From Gavia stellata (taxonomy: Eukaryota > Chordata > Aves > Gaviiformes > Gaviidae): 64,000 bases of DNA. Under the pieces are notes generated by a model. It made no database searches. It had not been told where the DNA came from and saw only the letters and a program-made list of their open reading frames with translations. Shown in pieces: positions 31,101-45,100 of the stretch. The first letter of the stretch is position 1; the number at the start of each line of letters is the position of its first letter. A program made the translations under genes and the position numbers. The stretch is taken from NCBI RefSeq assembly GCF_030936135.1, contig NC_082603.1, positions 33,708,329-33,772,328 on the forward strand, in the 5' to 3' direction.

Positions 31101-33072
31101 CTCCTTTTAAGTACAGTCAAGCAGATGTAGAACTTTGGGTTGCTGTGGAATGCATTTTTCACATAATGCCTGTGTGGAGATAAGGAATGACTAAAATAAA
31201 TAGCAATTAGACAACAGCATCATCATTCACATGATCTGTTCAGAATTACATGTTTGTCCTACGTCCAGTGCTAGCCTCGCTTCATAAAAAACACAGTCAG
31301 ACACACGTACAGCCTGAGGCAATGCACAGCAACATGCGGTCGCCCTTGAACTGCAGTAACATTTTAAGATGTGATTTAAGGAAATGCTGTGGTTTTTATC
31401 TGTAGAAAAAAAATCGAGAAATCATTGCCAAAAGATCATTTAGCTATCACAACTGTATTTTTTTTAAACAATAAGAAAGCAAAGGGCTTTACAGTGCTGG
31501 TCGCACTTGGGAAGGGATAGAGAGAACCAGAAAGAGTAAATGTGTCTTTTTTTGGACATAAGGGGCAAAACCAATATTGACTGACTAGACAATACTGTCC
31601 GTGGACATAAACTAATAGTAGAGACATGAGTGCTCGCTGAGCTAACTTCGAATTGAAACCTTGTAGTTGTCAGCCTGAGTTTAGTTCAAACTCATAAGCC
31701 GGTGTAAGACACTGATTATTGTACCACAGAACAGTCCCTCTTTGCGTTCTGTAGGACTCGGACATTACGCTGAGTGGAGAAAACGAGCTGCTGAACAGGA
31801 TGCTTGCTCTGCTCTCCTGCACTGCTTTCTGGCCCTCGATCACTCTGTTCCCAGCCTTTGGTGTGGCAGCTGGTTTGGAAGGAGTACAGAGTAGAGAGAA
31901 TCTCTGGCACAAGCAGCTAATAAGTATTAGGGTAACATTAGCTGGTGGACAAGCAGGGTTTTAAAGGTTTTGGTTTGGTTGGTTTTTTTTTTTTGCTACT
32001 AGGTTGCTTGTGATTACAAAATAAAATCTAACCCTCACTGAGAAGCAAAATGCATGTGTCTGAGCTCACCCCTGTGCTCACTCAGTTACACAGCTTGTAA
32101 AACCTGGAGATCTACTTTTCCATATTCCTCGATTACAAGATTAGAATACTTTTAACTGTCCAGAGGAGAGTTGTTCTCACACTATACACGGAATTGATGT
32201 AATCCACAGCCATTCTCATCTTTAGAGACGACTTCTTTGTCTCACTGGGCTTTATGAAAGGAACCAGTTTTCTCATGCACAAGTAATATACAATGATAGA
32301 CAAGGTCAGTTGCTAACTGCGCTTCTGCTTACAACACTGGGACAAAGATGAGTAGCCAAAGGAAGAAGAATCAAAAAACCCATGAAACATGTCTCGAGGT
32401 GTCTGTTAGGATATTGTTTTATGCTTTCTGCTCTGGGAATACTGAGAAAGTTGATGCGGTGGATTGATCAGCAGCAAGCCCGGCCTGTCTGAGGTGCAGG
32501 CGCAGAGATGGAACAGGAGGGCGAGATGCTCCTAGGGAAGGGGGTGGTTGGAAGCGGGCTGCTGCTATTTCAACCGGACCATCTGCCCTGCAGCCCACTG
32601 TCTGCCCGCGCACTTGTAACACAGTGAGTCCAGGCAGCGAAGCACCCCTGCCAGCCATAGCAGGGCTGCTAGGCAGCCTCCTTGGTGAATTGCAGGGCAT
32701 CAGTCGTGGCATTTAAGAAGGTACAATCTGAAGTACACCAATTTTCTTGCTTTCCTTACATGTATTACAGCTCAATTGCCAATCTTGAAAAAACATCCAG
32801 TTAGAAACTGACAGCATCGGTGAGAAATGCCATTGGATGTTTGGGACAGAGTTTCTACACATTCAATATGTCATTTTGCTTAACAAACGAGTAACAAGAA
32901 ATACCACATGCAGAGCAACAACTGTTTTCCCATCTAGCTATTACAGTCTCGACTGCAGGCCTACACACTAGATCACTCTGCAAATGCTTTAAAATTAAAT
33001 ACCTCAGTCCTGATGATAATACCTGTACGTGGCAGCTGGAGAAGCCACGCAGCAGACCGGGGGGCTACTTAC
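28156..33072. other. Convergent 3' interval between ALG6 and ITGB3BP
   Basis: About 4.9 kb with no recognised coding exon. A GC-richer patch lies at 28290-28530 and another at 32450-32720; neither has a recognisable protein. Because ITGB3BP has a strong donor one base after its stop codon, a minus-strand 3' UTR exon is expected somewhere here. Candidate minus-strand AATAAA signals (TTTATT on +) occur near 29342, 30178 and 30880. I could not choose between them. Confidence 0.5.
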
Positions 33073-33126
33073 CTCAGTCCAGGAGCGACTTCAGGAATGC
33101 AGAGCTACTGGCAGTCTGAACATACC
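33073..33126 (-). CDS. ITGB3BP: ITGB3BP last coding exon
   Basis: Encodes YVQTASSSAFLKSLLD and TGA (33076-33074), then a single G before GTAAGT. The C-terminus contains a canonical LxxLL (LKSLL). A 3' UTR exon must follow downstream if the donor is used. Confidence 0.93.
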
Positions 33127-36100
33127 CTGTGGAGGAGGAAAATCAGTTTTGATGAATAGAACAATGGTGTTATTACAGAATTTATGAAAATCCCCCCAAA
33201 TACAAGTTAAATAAGTTACTGCAGTGCCTAGCAGAACCCCTTTGACTTCATACTGTTACTGTGTCTCAACAGTAATTTAGGAGATCGTCTTAATTACTTG
33301 TGAGTGTATGCACATATGCTACATCATTAGCAATGACGACAAAGCAGAACAGAACGTGTTATGAGTATTAGAAGCTGGTCCTTCTTTTTTGCTATTAGTA
33401 ACAAAAGAATAGATAAAAATCCATAAGGACCATATCAGCAGAACCCAATCAAGGATTGCATGAGAGGAACAACCATCCCCTGAGGGGATGGCAAAAAGAG
33501 AGGCAACCACACCTGAGCCCCTTACTGAAGGAGGGCAGGGCCAGGGTGCAGGGCTGAGCAGGTGGCTGGAAGAAGCAGAGAAGTGTGCAAGGGTCGAAAG
33601 GAACTCGGGGAAGGAGAACATATGGGAAAGGGTCTGGAGACAAGTGCATCTGAGGGCCAAGATTGCCAAATGGCTTTCTGCAGCAGACGATCAGCTCTGG
33701 TCTCAGTACCCTTAGTGCCTGCTGCTGGTTCATACTGTGCTTTGATTCTACCACCACAAAAGGGTGAAGAGAATTCATAATTATTTGCTTTATATTAAAC
33801 AAACTGAGAACAACAAACAAATATTTACAGCAGCTTAGAGCTAAAAAGACTCCTACTATAAGGAAAGAGGCTGCATATCAACCTAAACAGAGAGGCATCA
33901 AAGCCACTAAAGACCTTTGGCATGTGGTGATTCCTCAGGTGTCACACGCTTCCCGTATGTGATGCGACACAGGAGACCTGCCCGTGGATCTGACCTGAGG
34001 TGCCAGTGACGTTACCTGGCGCTGACCCAAACCAAGCCAGAAATTCTGTCCTAAGCTAGGTCTCATAAGGTTTCTCCAGAAAAAAGGCATCCAGTCCAAC
34101 TTTGCCTCAGGTACAACTTTTCAGCATTATACCCAATAAGCACCATTTGTTTACACAAATTAACATCAAAAACCTACCACTACCTATTGCTTAAAATAGG
34201 AAACTCTCCAGCCTTGTATGACAAGTAATAGAAAAAGACTGAGATTTAATTACAAGTTGCTACTCTTTGTGCTAAGTGCAACTTCCTAATTCAGTCTCTC
34301 TGAACCCTTTAACCACTGATTGCAGCATTCTGACTATGCGGTACTTAGAGAACCCACACAGGCCAAAGCAACCACGCCAAGATCTGCACTTCACTCTGAG
34401 AAGCTGTCTCAAAAAATGTAAGCTGCCCAGATTCATATAAAACATCATTAAGTCAGTTTTCTTTCCAAACATATACTGTGACAGCACATTTTGACAAAAC
34501 AGCCTTATTTATAGTAATATTTATATAGATAGCATTAAGATTTAGGTATTCAAATAATCAAATAATATGATTTACTACTCACATGCTCCAAAAGCTTACA
34601 ATGCTTGTTGTAGCTGTTTAAGCTTTTCTGGGTTTTGGCGTTTTTTTTTTTTTTATGTACGAGCTAATGAAGGTAACGAGTTGCTCTTAAAAAACCCCAA
34701 CAAAACAGACAAAAAAACCCCCTAACAACCCTTCTCTCTCTTGATACTTTCACACGCAGAACTCCTAAGTAAGTTAAACTACATAAACCCAAAGATAACA
34801 TTGGCAAAACTGTATGAAAATCTGTTGTGGCCAGAGCAGCTAGGAAAGGAAAGGATCTGTGATAGCGACCAGAAAGACGTCTGGGCTGCAGCCGATCGCG
34901 GCACAAGCGCTAGCTGGGTGCAGGACCAGCTTGCTCTCTTCTCGTCAGCTCCATGTTTTAGGGCTGCACAGGGTAAGGCAGCAGCTGGAGAGTCACCAGA
35001 AACCTCACCCCTGCGCAGACGGGTTGGTAGAAGCCTTGTTGCCCTTTGCCATGGTGTCTCCTGTCCCCGGCCCTCAAAAGCATTAAAAGGGCAGAATCTT
35101 CCCAAGTTTCTTTTCCCTTCCTACTTCCACCACCATTCTTTCCCAAGTTTGACTGCTCTAAAACATTTACAGATCTAAAAAGCAGAGAGAAAAAAAATGT
35201 TCACCTGTCAGGTGATATAAAACCAATCTTCTACTAAACGTGCCAGAATAATTTTTCTCCACCTCAACCACAGTTAAAACCTTCAGTCTATTCATTACTG
35301 TCCTTTTATAGTATTTTTATTTAATAAAACCTATTAAGACTACCATACAAATCTCTTTACTTATGCTTTTATCTTTTAACTGATCAATTTTTATATTGCT
35401 GACATCCCTTCTTCACCATTTGCTCATTTAAAAATTCATAGTATATGAGCTATGTCTCTGGAGAAAACGTCTATAAAATTTGTTACAGCTGGCAAATGTG
35501 TATGAGTCAGTGATAGCACATGACTAAATGCTTCACAGAAAATAAAATTTGTTTCTGTAGTAAGCAGAACTGTTTAAATGTTATTTATTTTTATGTTTCA
35601 AAGAAAATATATTGTGAAGTGCTGCATTGATTTAATACGCAACAATGTCTGTGTACACGCTGTACAAGGAAAATTTATGAAACCTTTGCACAACTCCTTT
35701 AATTGAATTTTCCAAATCTCTCACCACACACAAATAATCAATATCTTCTGCAGAGAAAACCAGTCAGAATTATTACAGTCTTTCTTTTCAATTTTGTTGT
35801 CATCAGCACATACAGAGCACCTGGATATTTGTAATGTCTGGATAGCAAGTTATTTACACCTCTTAAACATATAATTGCTACTAAGTGAGTCCAAACTAAT
35901 GTTTCTTTTCTTTTTTATTTAAAATAATTATATTCATGGGAGAAAGCAGTATTTATTCTCATGTAGGAGCTGCTAGATGTAGCTGTTGAAAGAACTACAA
36001 TTCTTTTTAATTTTTCATTGAGCTTAATACTCTAAAGTCTAGATCCACTAGAATTAAAAATTAATAGCTATTGCGTCTGTAAAAAGGTACACAGGAAAAT

Positions 36101-39100
36101 AGAGTATAAACACAAGTGTGAAATTCATGAATAAATGTGGCTGACACCTAAATATAAAATGCAGTTTGACAGTTCTATATGTATATACGTCTGAGGCCTA
36201 TAGTCATATGTCTCATGTGCATTTCTGTATCTGCCACAAAAGTTAATAGCTTAATATTTCATCTACATAGCAGAGGATGTTAAATCATTGGAGAGGTTTG
36301 TAATTTGCCCCCTTCCTTCCATCCAAAAAGCTTATCATGCCGGTGACCTCACACCCAAACACTTCTCAAGTCTCAGGTTATATTTTAAAATATGCACGCT
36401 GAAGGTGCAAGCACAACCCAACAGACCCACGAGCTGCTGGGAAAAAGCGCAGCATTTGGGGGTCAAACAGAAACCTGTCTGCCAGCTCCTTTACCTTTCA
36501 GCAGTATTCTGTCAGCAGACAAGATTACTCACTTGTCCTAGGAAAAATCACTAGCGTTGCAGATTTTGGGTACCAGGCTAAGTGGGTTTTGTGACCTCTT
36601 CTAGACTGCAAAGGACTTTGCATCGTTACAAACTAAGAAAAGACCCACTTGCACAGAATGAGAGAAGACGTACAGTCAAATTTAGCCTGAGCAACAACAG
36701 CTTTTAATCCACACAACACAAATTATAATCCAACACACTCCTCCTCAAGGTGCACGTTGGGGCAACCTCACAATTGGTTTTGACTGTAAACGCAAGAGGG
36801 CAGAATGATTTCTCTGTGTCTCTCTCTGCATGGGGACATTCAAAATAACTTGGGAGTAAACAAAACAGGTGAGCTGCACTCAGTCCTTGTGTGCAAACAC
36901 GCTCACATGTTCAGCACTCAAGCAGTCTTAATTCTGCTTTGCTTAGTGCAGTCCCATTTACAAGTGTCCGCACTGAGGTATAACTTAAATACATGACTAA
37001 GATTAACTTTTTCCCATGTCTACTTGTAGAATAGCCTTGTGACCAGAAGTACGGATAGATCTTCCACACAAAAGAGCAGATGAACAAGGCCAGGCTCCCT
37101 CCCGCACCACATAAAGTTATGATTTCTTGAAGCTGTCTCACCAATGACATAGAACATAACACTCAAAGGGTACGCTCATTTCCATCGGCTGGTTTCAGCT
37201 CCAAGGGAATCACCTATCAGTTGGGAATGTGTGCAGCGCATCCGCACAGCCTCTCTGTCTGATCTCAGGCCCTTAAGACACGGGTGAATGGCAAAGTCGT
37301 GCCGGTCACAGTGACTGCTCTCTTCTAGAGGAAATCCTGCAAACTGCTGCCTGACCGCAGCCCCTTCCTTCCACTTTTGGCCACGAGAAGACTCTTGGCC
37401 TAAGGGTTCTCTGTCCTGTGGTAAAGGCAGGTATGTGCTCCATACTGCAGTTGTGTTACAGATCTAGCCTGTGTAAGCGTCAGCTCTGGCCTACACAGCC
37501 TTGGGCATACCGGCTTTCTGGTACAAGGCTGACTGAACTTGAATGCAACTGAATACCAGGCTCTAGAGCGTATTTTCGGACCTTCAGAAAATATTAATTC
37601 TTAATTCAATTTATGTCTTAGTTTCACAGCCTTTCTGACTAGGCCAAGAGGGCAACTCGTATCTTGGATGCATGCAGGACTTAAGTGAGAGTACTGATGG
37701 CCATCATCTCTTCCAAACACAATGTAGGGACATTAGCTCAGAGCAGGCACTTCTGCCGTGTGGCAAAACATCAAACATGGCCTTTAGTGTTAGTTAGGAA
37801 CTTAAGTAAGCATGTAGTTTGCAAACACAAGCTCTAAGTCTCTGACTAGTAATAATCTATTTGAAAAAAGGTCCTTCAGCACCACCTTTGTTGCTTTTAG
37901 AGATGATGTACACCACAAAAAGGCTGCTGGAGAGATCGTGTCAAACTTTTGCTGGAAAGAAGCCTAGAATTTAACTGAAAGGACCTTGGTAGAACTAAGG
38001 AACTGTTGTTGTGTCAGCATTAGCAGCTTTTTCCAAACAGATTTAAAACCTCAGAAAAGCCTCTATCACAAACGCCTAGAAGCAGGGCTTGCACAAACAA
38101 GAGCATACGGCTCATCCTTGCAGTCAGCTTAGGTATCGCTTCTTAAGGGAGAGGCCTACAGATTTATTAGATAAAAAGGCCATTCCCAATAGCTGGGTCC
38201 AACCCCTGCATCCATCTCATAATTTCCCTGAAAAGTGAGTATTTTCTGTAAGCAAAGGCAATCATGACATTTGTTCCATTTGCTCTCAAGAAATGGAAAC
38301 TCTGGAAACTCAGTTTCTGAATGAATTTACTTGTGAATTCATTCAGCTCACTTAATTCTGCTTAGCCAGTTCATGAAACTTACTTTTCCCGGAAAAGGTA
38401 TAATGACATTTCTTCCCTGCAAGTGAATACAAAGTTGGGCTGAGAAAAAAACTATGTTTTTTAGGTTGGGGTTTTTACAGACAGAAAAATCCACAGATAC
38501 ATTCCTGAAAATACACACCTGAAGTCTGATGTATTCCCCTCTTCCCCAGAAGATGCCAAAGGAGGAGGAGGAGGAGGAGGAAGGATAGGTGGGAGACAGA
38601 CACCCAAGTATGTCTAAACGTCAACAAATGTGTTCTACTTTGAGAAGGATGTAGAAATACATTGTAGACTTGACTTACCCTCACTCACAGCAGCCCACCA
38701 GACCCAAGTTTTTTAGTTGCTTGTACACAAAGACCCAATACAAAGTCCAAACTCAAACTGATGTGAATTGGGACGAACTGTGGAATATTGTATTCTTACC
38801 ATTTTATCTGTTTTGAGAAGGAACTCTGCTTATTAAGGAGGTGTCTATATTCCGCAGTTTCTGAAATGGGATTTTAATGTTTTGCCATATATACACAGTC
38901 TTCAAAAAACTGGACTGGTGAGTGGGAACTCAGTATCACTTGGTCCCTAATCTCTCCAGCTTTGCTCTCATTAGTAATTTCAAGTGGCATTAAATGAAAA
39001 TGCATCTAGTTAACCCTGATCTAGTCTCTTGGAAAGCCACCACTACTGTTGCAAAGCGTGCAAACTTCAGTTACTTGTATTAAAAACAATATGAAAGTTA

Positions 39101-42100
39101 GGAATGTTTAGAACTAAACTTAATAGGGGTGATCATATTTGCCCATGGGCTTGGCAGGATGAACAACAACACAGAAAAGAAAGTATTTTTTATTTCATTA
39201 CAAGATACAGTCTGAAAATAGTTTTCCTTAACACTGCAAGTATTTGATCTTCTGTAACACTCTCTTGTTGTTTCTTACTTTGACAGCAGACGGAGTCATG
39301 GACATGATTTATGTCAATGTTTTTCTTTTTGGGAAGCAAAGAATTAGTATAATTTGTAACAACCAGCTTAAGCAGCTTTCCTGTTTAGAATGTTATCTTC
39401 ACTCCTTGAAATGCTGAACCTATTAAATTTTCCTTTAAAATACGCGTATGGCAACCTACACATTTATTCTCAACACACATAAAGCATGTTTTGGACTGCA
39501 ACATACTGACTAGATTTCATCTCTTGGCAGCTGCTTTACAGTTTGCTTACATTCTATTAAAAAACATTTTGTTTACTGTAAATGCTAGTCATGGACAAAC
39601 AATGATGCCTTTTTTTTATGCTGGTCGCGCAAAATGATATACTGAGTTCTACATAATGCTGCCCATTGAGCAAGGAATGTTTAGTATTAAGTTGTTTTAA
39701 GTAGAGGTTGTTTATGCAAAGTAAATAAATTTCATGCCTCACCATGTGATGATAATGTGACATTCCGTCTGTATCAAGCCAAAGAACAGTCATAAGTTTT
39801 GTCTTGAGCATAACTAATTAAAAATAATTATGAAAAACCACATCCAAAACTAAAAGGCAGAGTAAAACATCTCCGAATGCTTTCCTTTTATCACATACTT
39901 CTTTGCCTCTCCTACTACTGTATTTTCAAGACTGCAAAATTGAATTTATTAAAGCAAAATTGACATTGAAACTTCATCAAAATTGGTCAACTTACTCAAA
40001 CTCATAATTCTATTTTCCATCCTACTTTCACAAAATATCTCATTTCTCATCTAACAAGACTGGATATCTGTTTAGTGTTAGGGGCTAGTTTCTAGAGCAA
40101 AGATGGAACTATAAACGTATATCCTGGTGACCATTAAAAAGCAGTGCACAAAGGAAGCAATGACTGTTTAAATCTGCAATGGCCCATAGTGTTCACCATT
40201 ATTAGTGCCGGATAGGGGCCATGATAATTTGAACAGAAGGACATAGGGAGCTGTAAATCAGAAATAGATTGCACAAATGAGCCAAATTCCTTAAAAAGTG
40301 ATGTCACTCCTTTTCATTTTGCGCTAATCTGCTGGAGCTGAGGAAACTGAAGTTTGAGCATTTTTTCTTTCCTTTAAGAGAATTCCCCAGAGCAGAAAGA
40401 AGAACTTAGACCTGTGGAAGAGCAGATACAACCAAATTCAAAGGGGCTGCGTGTGATATGAAGCAGTCCTGCTGGTTGGGACAGCTGGCAGCCAGAGCAG
40501 TAGAGATGCCATCACCGATTTTGATTCTGGTTTTGCTCTATTAAGATAGAATGCGTGAAGATGACAGAAATATCACAATATCAGTGGTGAATGTTTGTTG
40601 ATTTTACTGGGTGTGAGAGAAAAAAATAAATCTTGTGTGTATCCCTCCACCACCTTCCCAGCTAGACAAGGCACTAAAGTGGCTATGGGGGCCACACTAT
40701 ATTAAATGCCACCAACTTCAAATATTTTCACAGCACTAGTTATGAAGAAACCTAATAGTTAGGATTTCACAGTCCCCTGGAGTGTGCTAAATACCTCACA
40801 ATACATATAAGGTTTTGCTGCAAAGACTGTACGCTACTTGGCTTATACACTGAAAATGCAGGGGGAGGGAGGAAAGAGAGGAAGAACGAGGATAACTGGT
40901 AAATATAAAAGGTATGTAAACTCTTTAGGACCTGACTGCACTTATTTCTAGACCCTGCGTCAAGTGCAAGACTATTAATGATTTTTAATCCTTTCACATT
41001 TTGATGGAGAAATACCCAACACAATGAAAATAGCTGAAAAGATGAAATTTACATGTGAGTAGTGCAGAAGTTTTCAGAAGAAACACATTCGATTACCATC
41101 ATTTTCACATACTAAGGGTTATCCAACTTATTTCAAGTGGAAAGAACTAAGAAGGCATCAACTAAAAGGAATGATCAAAACATCTGTTACACAGGAGTTA
41201 TAAAAAGTTTCTTACCTTGGGCAGGAAGTTTTCCATGGTTTCTTTTAAACAGCTGCAGTTCTTCTGCTTGACTCACTAGTCAAATAAATAAATCTGAAAT
41301 CAATAAATGTTGCCACAGAGATTTCCAAGAAAATAACACCTACACTTCCTTCTGCACTTTCAAAGCATTCATATTTTTCTTCATGCAATGACAAAAAAAA
41401 CCCCCTTATATATGTATTGTGGTCAGAAAAATTAACAAAACATTTTCAAAAGGAACAGAATTTTGAGAAGTTGTGCTTACAAGCCTCATACCACATTTTG
41501 TTCCCATTCTAGTGCTGACATGGTGCTTTCTTCCCAATTCAGAGATGGGGGGAAGAGATGATTCTTTCCCATTTCGAAAGCAACAAGAAGCTAACAGAAA
41601 GAGTGGACGTAACAGAAAATGTCAACAATAGGCCTGACATCTCACTCGGGCAGTCTTACTGCCCTATCCACAGTGTAGGGTAGTAATGTAAACACAGACT
41701 ATTTTCAGAGAACTTCATTTTGTATGAGAAACCATCTGGTTATATGCATTACAGTGGGAACTAGTACAGCGTATACACATGCAAAACCAAAACCGAATAA
41801 GCATTGGAATACAAGTCAGGAAAGAAATGGTAATTTAAACAACAGTAGTTGCTGGAATTGTGTGGTGCATAAATTCCACTGCTGGGGCGCATGCACCGAA
41901 TGCATTAGAAGAGTCACAGTGCCTCTTGGTGAGAACAATTCTCTGGCACCTGTGGCTTTACTGTCCACCTGTTTCCAACTGTGAAGAAAGTAGCAGTCGC
42001 AGTCACCCTATGTTTTGCTCTCCTATAGCTAGTTCCAGTGTTTTTACACTCCGCAGAAAACAGAGCAACTAGACAGGGTGAAGAATAATGTATATCGGCA

Positions 42101-45100
42101 AAACATCACATTTGCTGCAGGTTAAGAGACTGTTTTATTAACTTTGCATGCTCGTCCAGAGACTGGACACAGGGACTATGTATATGCATATATTATTCAT
42201 ATTCCCTGGTCAGCTGGAAACTAGATTATCAGAGGTTGGTATGAAAAGTCTATGAGAACAATGTTATATATGCAAACCTTTGAGAAGAAGTAGTGGCAGG
42301 TAAATGCAGTCCTAGACACACACCTGTACCATAAACATGCCATGTGGGTACAGATAAAAGGTGTTGCTATTGTGAAAACAAATGAAGAAACTATTCTGAG
42401 GCGTAAAGATTGGGGCCCCTTTGGTGCCTATAGCTACCTTTCACCACTTTTAACTCTTAAAGGAATGACCTGGTAAGGGAGATCTTTGTTTCTTCTCCCT
42501 GAAAGCCAGTATTTTTTTTTTTCCTGCTATTATCCATAACACAAGTTTTTTGCATTAGAGTATTTCCCCATCACATACTCCCCTTCTAGTTGCAGAGGCA
42601 GTTGGGAAGAGAAATATGTATGTACTTTTTGCTGCTGAGGATTCACATGTCCCAAGAATCTCTGACTTGGAGTAAGGATAAAAAGTTTCCTAAAACTGGA
42701 CACACATAAATGAAAATCTTGGGCTTTCTGGGTTCCTTTGGAAAAGTATTACAGATGTGCCACCTGTGAAGTGCCCTTATCCCAACACAATAAGCATCTG
42801 GTATGTCCATCATTTAAAGACACATGAATAGCAATTTTTAAAGCCTGGAAACCTATGTTCAGCCTAATCCTCCTAACAGGCAAACAAACAAAACAACTTC
42901 CTTGAAAAAAGAGAAGAAAGGCAATGCAATCAAAGTGCAAACGTTTAGCCTAATCACTAGCTAACTACCCACTAAGTATCTAACTATTTACATAAGAAAA
43001 GGTGTTGCTCTTGCAAGTTTTTCCTCCCCATCCGTGCCTGTGAGTTAGAAGAGTGGGCTGTTGCGGTTGCTTTTCTGTTATGTCCCTGGTTGGATGCACA
43101 AGGACATTTAAGGTGCATTTGTCCTGACCAAAAGAACTCACTCGGCAGAGCCTTGGGGTGTAACACGCCATTATAACACAGAGTGGGGTATGACTCTAGG
43201 AAACGTTTGGAGTGATCACTGTTAAATTGTTATAAAGGGGATAAATATTATTGAAAATCCTCCTTACTTAGCACTTGGGTTTTCTGCATTTCAGCACTCA
43301 AGATGCAAGAAAAGTCTGAGACACCAATAATATTTTCAAGCTCTCTAGTGCCCTCTAAAGCCTGGAAAAAAAACATAATTAAAGACACTGTTAAATCTCA
43401 TTCCCAAACTACCTACTTAGACGTCTACAACTTATTAAAAACATCTGAAAGAACTTTTGGAAATTTTTCATAAGCTATAAACGATGCGTGAGACTCCACC
43501 TGACAGAAGGTCAACGGGAGTAAAAAGTTTAAGGGTGTAAGAACATATGCTACTTTTGCAAATGGCATTCAGGTGCCTTTTTAAAGTGTTACTTAAAAAT
43601 CTCCTGTTATTTACGCTTCATTCGTAAGTCTTCAGCTGTTTAAACAGATTAACACTTGATCCCCAGAAAAGCAATCTTGGCACATGCACAAGCTTGCTAT
43701 AATATGTTAGTAAAATGGAAATCTACAAGCGTTTAAGATTCTGTTGAACATACTCCTCAGCATTTCATGGTAGACCTAAAACCATACACTGTCAATTTCA
43801 GGAAAAATAAAAAGGATTTTTCAAGAGCGTTTTCTAAATAAACATTTCAATTAAAATATTTGAAATTAGTATCAGTCTTTTTTGTAAATAAAACATTGTC
43901 AGACCACATATGCAAGCAAAAAAAATCAATACAATACTTTGACTACACTGAATTATTTCTCAGATATTGGTATACAGCAATGAACCTTGTGCTAAATCTA
44001 TTCAGGTTCAAAAAATGTGAATAAACCAGAAAAGTTATTTGCATTTTAGCATGTATTAAACAGATTAGTAAATTATGATACATTAGTGGTAAATTAAACA
44101 GTACAACCACTTCAACACAAAGGGATATTTAATCTTCAAGGACACAAAAATCTATGCAGTAATAATTCATACTTCAAGTTATAAATAATAGTTGATAACT
44201 ACTTTTATTCGTGTACAAAAGGAGGAGTGATACAAATTACAAACGGTGTACTTGGAAAAGCAACTCCTCTAGCTTAAAAAAAAATTCTACTAAGTTCTGG
44301 CTTTTTTTTTTTTCCTTCATTGTCTAGATTTCCAAGTCAAACCTGCCTGGTTTCAAGTATTTTATTTGCTTCCCTATTTCTTAAAACTCAAATGTTGCAT
44401 ATAAGATTTTCATTCTTATTTGAAATCCTATATTAAAAGTAGATTACAAAAAAATAAATCAGTGTAAATCAGACCTGTAGACTTGTCAGATTTGCTCTTA
44501 TTTTCAGAATTCTAACCAATGAACTTCTCACTTTGGACTGCAATCCCATGAACCTGCATAAAAAGTTAAAACAATTTCAATTAGCCACATCACCACTTAC
44601 TGAAAATCAGTGTTTACAATGTTTCCCCGAGTTTCTTCACATTGTAATCAGGATGGATCTAGGTAAGCTGGGAACAGATGGGCTGTGCAACCTGACTGTG
44701 TCATATTACACCAAATATAACTTGCCTTTGGTTAGGATTTGTATGTGAACTGCCAAAAATATATATACCCTAATTTTAAGGCTAGGAACTCAGGTTCAGC
44801 AATATTAGAGGATTTTCTTATGATTGTGCGGGAAGACAATGGTAAAAACAGGAATTTAACTCATTTGTTCCTAGGAGCAGGAATTTAATCAAGAGGACGA
44901 GCTCCCCAAACCCACGGACTGTAAGACCATACGTACGACACTGCTTGTAGCCGTAGGAAACATGAGAAGTTAAAACTGAGCCCAACAGAGACAACATCGC
45001 GTGATGTTATTTGTTCAGCTTTGTTGTACTATCTCCCCTTTCAAGTCACAAACATAGTTTACTACCTGTGTAAAGATGGTCAGCTTTCAGAGTTTAATGG

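Larger units (their letters stand above)
33127..41215 (-). other. ITGB3BP: ITGB3BP intron before the last coding exon
   Basis: About 8.1 kb of AT-rich sequence. It contains a GGA-repeat (38561-38582) and an 11-bp inverted repeat (38317-38346). No exon or clear mobile element was recognised. Confidence 0.55.

Noticed and set aside
32419-32712. 97-codon minus-strand frame just downstream of the ITGB3BP stop
   Set aside because: It follows the stop codon of ITGB3BP, is composition-biased, and has no recognised homology.
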